Shown one piece after another: positions 14,874 through 16,905 of a stretch of DNA of 16,905 nucleotides. The stretch is from Firmicutes bacterium UBA4996 (GTDB lineage Bacteria > Bacillota > Limnochordia > Darwinibacteriales > Darwinibacteriaceae): NCBI GenBank assembly GCA_002396805.1, contig DGYW01000014.1, positions 22,700 to 39,604 of the forward strand, given 5' to 3'. Below the pieces are notes generated by a model. It was not told the origin of the DNA. It saw only the letters and a program-made list of their open reading frames with translations, and searched no databases. Both the position numbers and the translations under genes were made by a program. The number at the start of each line of letters is the position of its first letter. Position 1 is the first letter of the stretch.

Positions 14874-16080
14874 GATAATCTGATATATAGGGTTTCTTGC
14901 GAATTAAGGCAGTATCCAGAAGCTCTATGGTAGACTGACTAGCTTCGATCCGCTCGAGGGTGGCCAAGTCTGGCGCCCGTTTGTAACCAAGGAACAGTGT
15001 TGTTAGGGTTCCAATTGATAGTTTGGCCTCATATTTTGACGACTCGGACGTGAGTTCTGCCACACCGCCTTCTATCCTTATGGTAAAACTCTTATTGTTC
15101 CATTCGAGGAATGGATCGGTAACATGAAAGGTGAAGGATACCCCACTTACCTCTGCCTTGAACCGATACCGTTTCAGAAAGCTTTCGAAATCGACGATCC
15201 GCCCCATAATATATGGTCTGATAGTCTCCTTGATGTCACTGTCACTTAAAGCAAAGGCAATGGACTCACCGGAATAATTATTGCCACGCACCTCATCGAC
15301 CATTGAGTCATGGGCGTTAATATATCTGAAGAGCCCCATCTTCGCTTCCATATTAAGATAAACCATTTCTTTGACATACATGGTATCTGCGTCAATGCGG
15401 TAAACCATGTAACCAAGTGGTGCGTGATCCTCGCCATAGTAGATTGCTACAGTGGTGTCGTCAACATCCCAGCGCCAATATTCATCCCAGGCCAGATCAT
15501 TGCGGAATAGGCAACCATGTGTCTTTTTAGCAAACTTACTATGTAGAGCGATTAAATCAGGGCTGTCTCCAGGAACTCTACGTACATAGCCTGGAACATC
15601 CTTTCTTGCCAGCATCTTGGTGTCGCTGATCCGCCAGGTCATTTTGTCAGAGATGATTTCCCAGCCTCGATGGCGGTACAGTGGAATTGAATAGGGATAA
15701 AGAATAGCAATGGACTGACCCTTTTCGCGCATTTCAAAAAGGCTCTGCTTCATCAGCCTAGACATTAGGCCCCGGCGGGAATACTCAGGGTAAGTGGCCA
15801 CACTGGTGATGAAACCGATGGGGAAAATTGCCGAGTGAACATTCATTTCCATGGGATACACGGCGAACTGTGAGATTAGTGCGCCATCATCAAAACATCC
15901 TAAGACATGGGCATTTTCTAACACCGGAAATTTGGATTTCCGAATCTCGTCGTTTTCCCAACCATAGTCCAGCAAGGTCTTTTCTGTTACCTGGAAGGCA
16001 TAACGAAGTAGCTCGTTATACTGGTCAATATCTTCAATGCCTAGCTTTCTAATCTCGAATGTACATTTACGGTCCATCAT
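14869..16080 (-). CDS. GNAT family acetyltransferase, Eis-like
   Basis: The 403-residue protein matches the Eis layout: an N-terminal GNAT domain with the acetyl-CoA loop VATYPEYSRRGLMSRLM (about 94-110), a second GNAT-like domain, and a C-terminal sterol-carrier-like domain (about 300-403). Tyr125 in PLYRHRGW sits where the family has its catalytic Tyr. Eis proteins acetylate amines, including aminoglycosides and polyamines, but many homologues have unknown substrates, so a resistance role should not be assumed. The ATG at 16080 follows GAAGGTGAT; a TTG at 16098 has no good site. It is downstream of the 52-residue gene and probably separated from it by a terminator. Confidence 0.85.
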   Translation of the reverse strand: MMDRKCTFEIRKLGIEDIDQYNELLRYAFQVTEKTLLDYGWENDEIRKSKFPVLENAHVLGCFDDGALISQFAVYPMEMNVHSAIFPIGFITSVATYPEYSRRGLMSRLMKQSLFEMREKGQSIAILYPYSIPLYRHRGWEIISDKMTWRISDTKMLARKDVPGYVRRVPGDSPDLIALHSKFAKKTHGCLFRNDLAWDEYWRWDVDDTTVAIYYGEDHAPLGYMVYRIDADTMYVKEMVYLNMEAKMGLFRYINAHDSMVDEVRGNNYSGESIAFALSDSDIKETIRPYIMGRIVDFESFLKRYRFKAEVSGVSFTFHVTDPFLEWNNKSFTIRIEGGVAELTSESSKYEAKLSIGTLTTLFLGYKRAPDLATLERIEASQSTIELLDTALIRKKPYISDYL

Positions 16081-16185
16081 GGTTATCACCTTCGACAATT
16101 AAATTCCACCAAAGAATCCCTAGTGCTACTATTATTCCCTGTCCATATCGAGAAAACCTTTTCAGACCTTGGCCTGGCAAAAAAA

Positions 16186-16217
16186 TGGCACAGAAAGCAC
16201 ACAAACACTACTGTGCT
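16186..16217 (-). terminator. Weak terminator after the 52-residue gene
   Basis: On the leftward strand GCACAG (16216-16211, over the stop codon) can pair with CTGTGC (16193-16188) across a 17-base loop, followed by CATTTTTTT. The 6-bp stem is short but the U-run of seven is clear. Confidence 0.4.
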
Positions 16218-16366
16218 ACATCAGAATCATCGACTCTTTTTCCTAAAGGCTTGCGACGCCTGGAGCCAATCTTCACCCATAATCTGCCATTATCGGATTG
16301 CTTAAAGAACCGAATGCCAAACAGTTTCAACGGCGTCCAAATCTCTTTAAATACATAATATGGCAT
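16208..16366 (-). CDS. Small basic protein of unknown function (52 residues)
   Basis: An unrecognised but well-formed small gene. It opens with MPYYVFKEIWTPLKLFGIRF and has a basic stretch KIGSRRRKPLGKRV near the end, then an acidic tail DDSDVAQ. The ATG follows AAAGGGGGATTAA, a strong ribosome binding site at good spacing. It carries no Cys, signal peptide or membrane helix; the Arg/Lys cluster suggests nucleic-acid or ribosome binding, but no family can be named. A structured leader lies upstream and a U-run downstream, so it has the parts of a single-gene transcript. It is the only gene found in the 570-base gap between the Eis-like gene and the glycosidase fragment. Confidence 0.6.
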   Translation of the reverse strand: MPYYVFKEIWTPLKLFGIRFFKQSDNGRLWVKIGSRRRKPLGKRVDDSDVAQ

Positions 16367-16405
16367 TTAATCCCCCTTTCACCATGAAACTGTAACAATC
16401 TAAGG

Positions 16406-16433
16406 CTTACGTCCCACACAGTTGGGACTTAAG
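16406..16433 (-). promoter_or_regulatory. Structured leader of the 52-residue gene
   Basis: CTTACGTCCCA (16406-16416) and TGGGACTTAAG (16423-16433) form a 10-bp stem with one mismatch and a 6-base loop, 40 bases before the start codon. An overlapping palindrome GGACTTAAGTCC (16426-16437) could form instead, and a further GGAAG/CTTCC hairpin lies just upstream near 16459-16475. The mutually exclusive pairings resemble a switch, but no known riboswitch or T-box signature is seen. Confidence 0.4.
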
Positions 16434-16564
16434 TCCTAGACATCTTCGATTCGACAGTTGGAAGATTTTTCCTTCCTACAAATGGCTCTTGGATAACATT
16501 TAACAAACAAGTTTTTCCGAAAGATTAAGTTGCTATAATCGAATTCTATACTCGTAGACAAGAA

Positions 16565-16606
16565 AACCCTCCACCCTGCAGGATCTAGCCTGCGGGATGG
16601 AGGGTT
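16565..16606. terminator. Strong intrinsic terminator after the GH2 gene
   Basis: AACCCTCCACCCTGCAGG (16565-16582) pairs over 18 positions with 16589-16606, two of them G-U, around a 6-base loop. On the leftward strand it is followed by a TTTTCTTG run. It ends the glycosidase transcript about 45 bases past its stop codon. Confidence 0.9.
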
Positions 16607-16650
16607 ATTGGTAGTAATCTACATTATATTGGGTATATTGGTTTACTCAC

Positions 16651-16905
16651 TTACGAAAACTTGGGATTGACCCCGAAAATAGCCCTGAGTTTTTCAGGTT
16701 CTACCTTGACTTGCCGATCATAGGTCAGTAACCCATTTACCTCTTGTTCTACGTCGGTGAGCTGAGTGTAACAATAGCCGCAGATCTCGTCTTCTGCCAA
16801 AATTACATTAACAAGTCTCTGTAATCGTCCTAGCATATCCTGATAATCGGTGGCCGCGTCACCGTAGCCCCATCCTTCTGCACCCTGCTCTTCTACCTTT
16901 ACCCC
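16651..16905 (-). CDS. C-terminal part of a GH2-type glycoside hydrolase (partial)
   Basis: The frame is open to the window edge and encodes the last 84 residues of a longer protein. The segment ICGYCYTQLTDVEQEVNGLL, preceded by EGWGYGDA and followed by YDRQVKVEPEKLRAIF, is typical of the C-terminal end of the GH2 catalytic barrel in beta-galactosidase/beta-glucuronidase-like enzymes of Firmicutes and Bacteroidetes. The catalytic acids lie further upstream and are not visible, so the sugar cannot be stated. The N-terminal part lies outside the window; nothing suggests the gene is broken. Confidence 0.82.
   Translation of the reverse strand, partial: GVKVEEQGAEGWGYGDAATDYQDMLGRLQRLVNVILAEDEICGYCYTQLTDVEQEVNGLLTYDRQVKVEPEKLRAIFGVNPKFS

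Noticed and set aside
14869..16080. Eis-like gene as an aminoglycoside resistance gene
   Set aside because: The family is broad and the substrate cannot be read; no resistance context is nearby.
16059..16358. Rightward open frame of 99 codons over the 52-residue gene
   Set aside because: No ribosome binding site and no recognisable protein; the opposite strand has a better-formed gene.
16511..16606. Small RNA from a TATAAT at 16534-16539 to the hairpin at 16565-16606
   Set aside because: There is no -35 match and no U-run after the hairpin on that strand; the hairpin is explained as the GH2 gene terminator.

Overview
The window looks like a chromosomal segment of an anaerobic member of the Firmicutes (Bacillota), perhaps a deep-branching or Gram-negative-staining lineage such as Limnochordia; this placement is an inference. 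Support comes from strong AGGAGG-type ribosome binding sites, frequent GTG and TTG starts, a SpoIIE/STAS/HATPase partner-switching set, a Clostridia-style flavinylated reductase and a type I c-di-GMP riboswitch. The secreted solute-binding protein has no lipobox cysteine, which would suit a cell with a periplasm. No rRNA, tRNA, CRISPR array, intact insertion sequence or phage gene was seen.

Layout. Only one gene, the NusG_II-domain membrane protein at the left end, reads rightward; everything else reads leftward. From left to right: (1) a leader of unknown nature and the NusG_II gene (263-634); (2) a bidirectional terminator, then a secreted FMN-binding/FAD fumarate-reductase-like protein (723-2528); (3) a five-gene signalling operon read in the order FapA/DUF342, STAS, HATPase, HD-GYP, SpoIIE-type phosphatase (7802 down to 2849), preceded by a clear c-di-GMP-I riboswitch with an intrinsic terminator (about 7945-7812); (4) a six-gene operon read in the order type I phosphodiesterase, RpiR regulator, ABC solute-binding protein, two permeases, HAD phosphatase (14083 down to 8100); (5) a ferritin-like protein and an Eis-like acetyltransferase; (6) an undescribed 52-residue basic protein (16208-16366) behind a structured leader; (7) the C-terminal end of a GH2-type glycosidase cut by the window edge.

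How the genes work together. The most interesting unit is the signalling operon. A c-di-GMP-sensing riboswitch controls an operon that itself encodes an HD-GYP protein of the family that degrades c-di-GMP, plus all three core parts of a partner switch (kinase/anti-sigma-like HATPase, STAS antagonist, PP2C phosphatase) and a FapA-like beta-helix protein, with no sigma factor beside it. This is a plausible feedback circuit joining c-di-GMP to protein phosphorylation. The HD-GYP protein keeps its metal ligands but has Tyr in place of the usual Lys and a shortened loop. The second operon appears to import and dephosphorylate a phosphate-ester or sugar-derived compound, and it lacks its own transport ATPase. 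The reductase at the left has lost all recognised fumarate-binding residues and probably acts on another acceptor; GTGA-N6-TCAC boxes upstream of both it and the NusG_II gene suggest shared CRP/FNR-type control.
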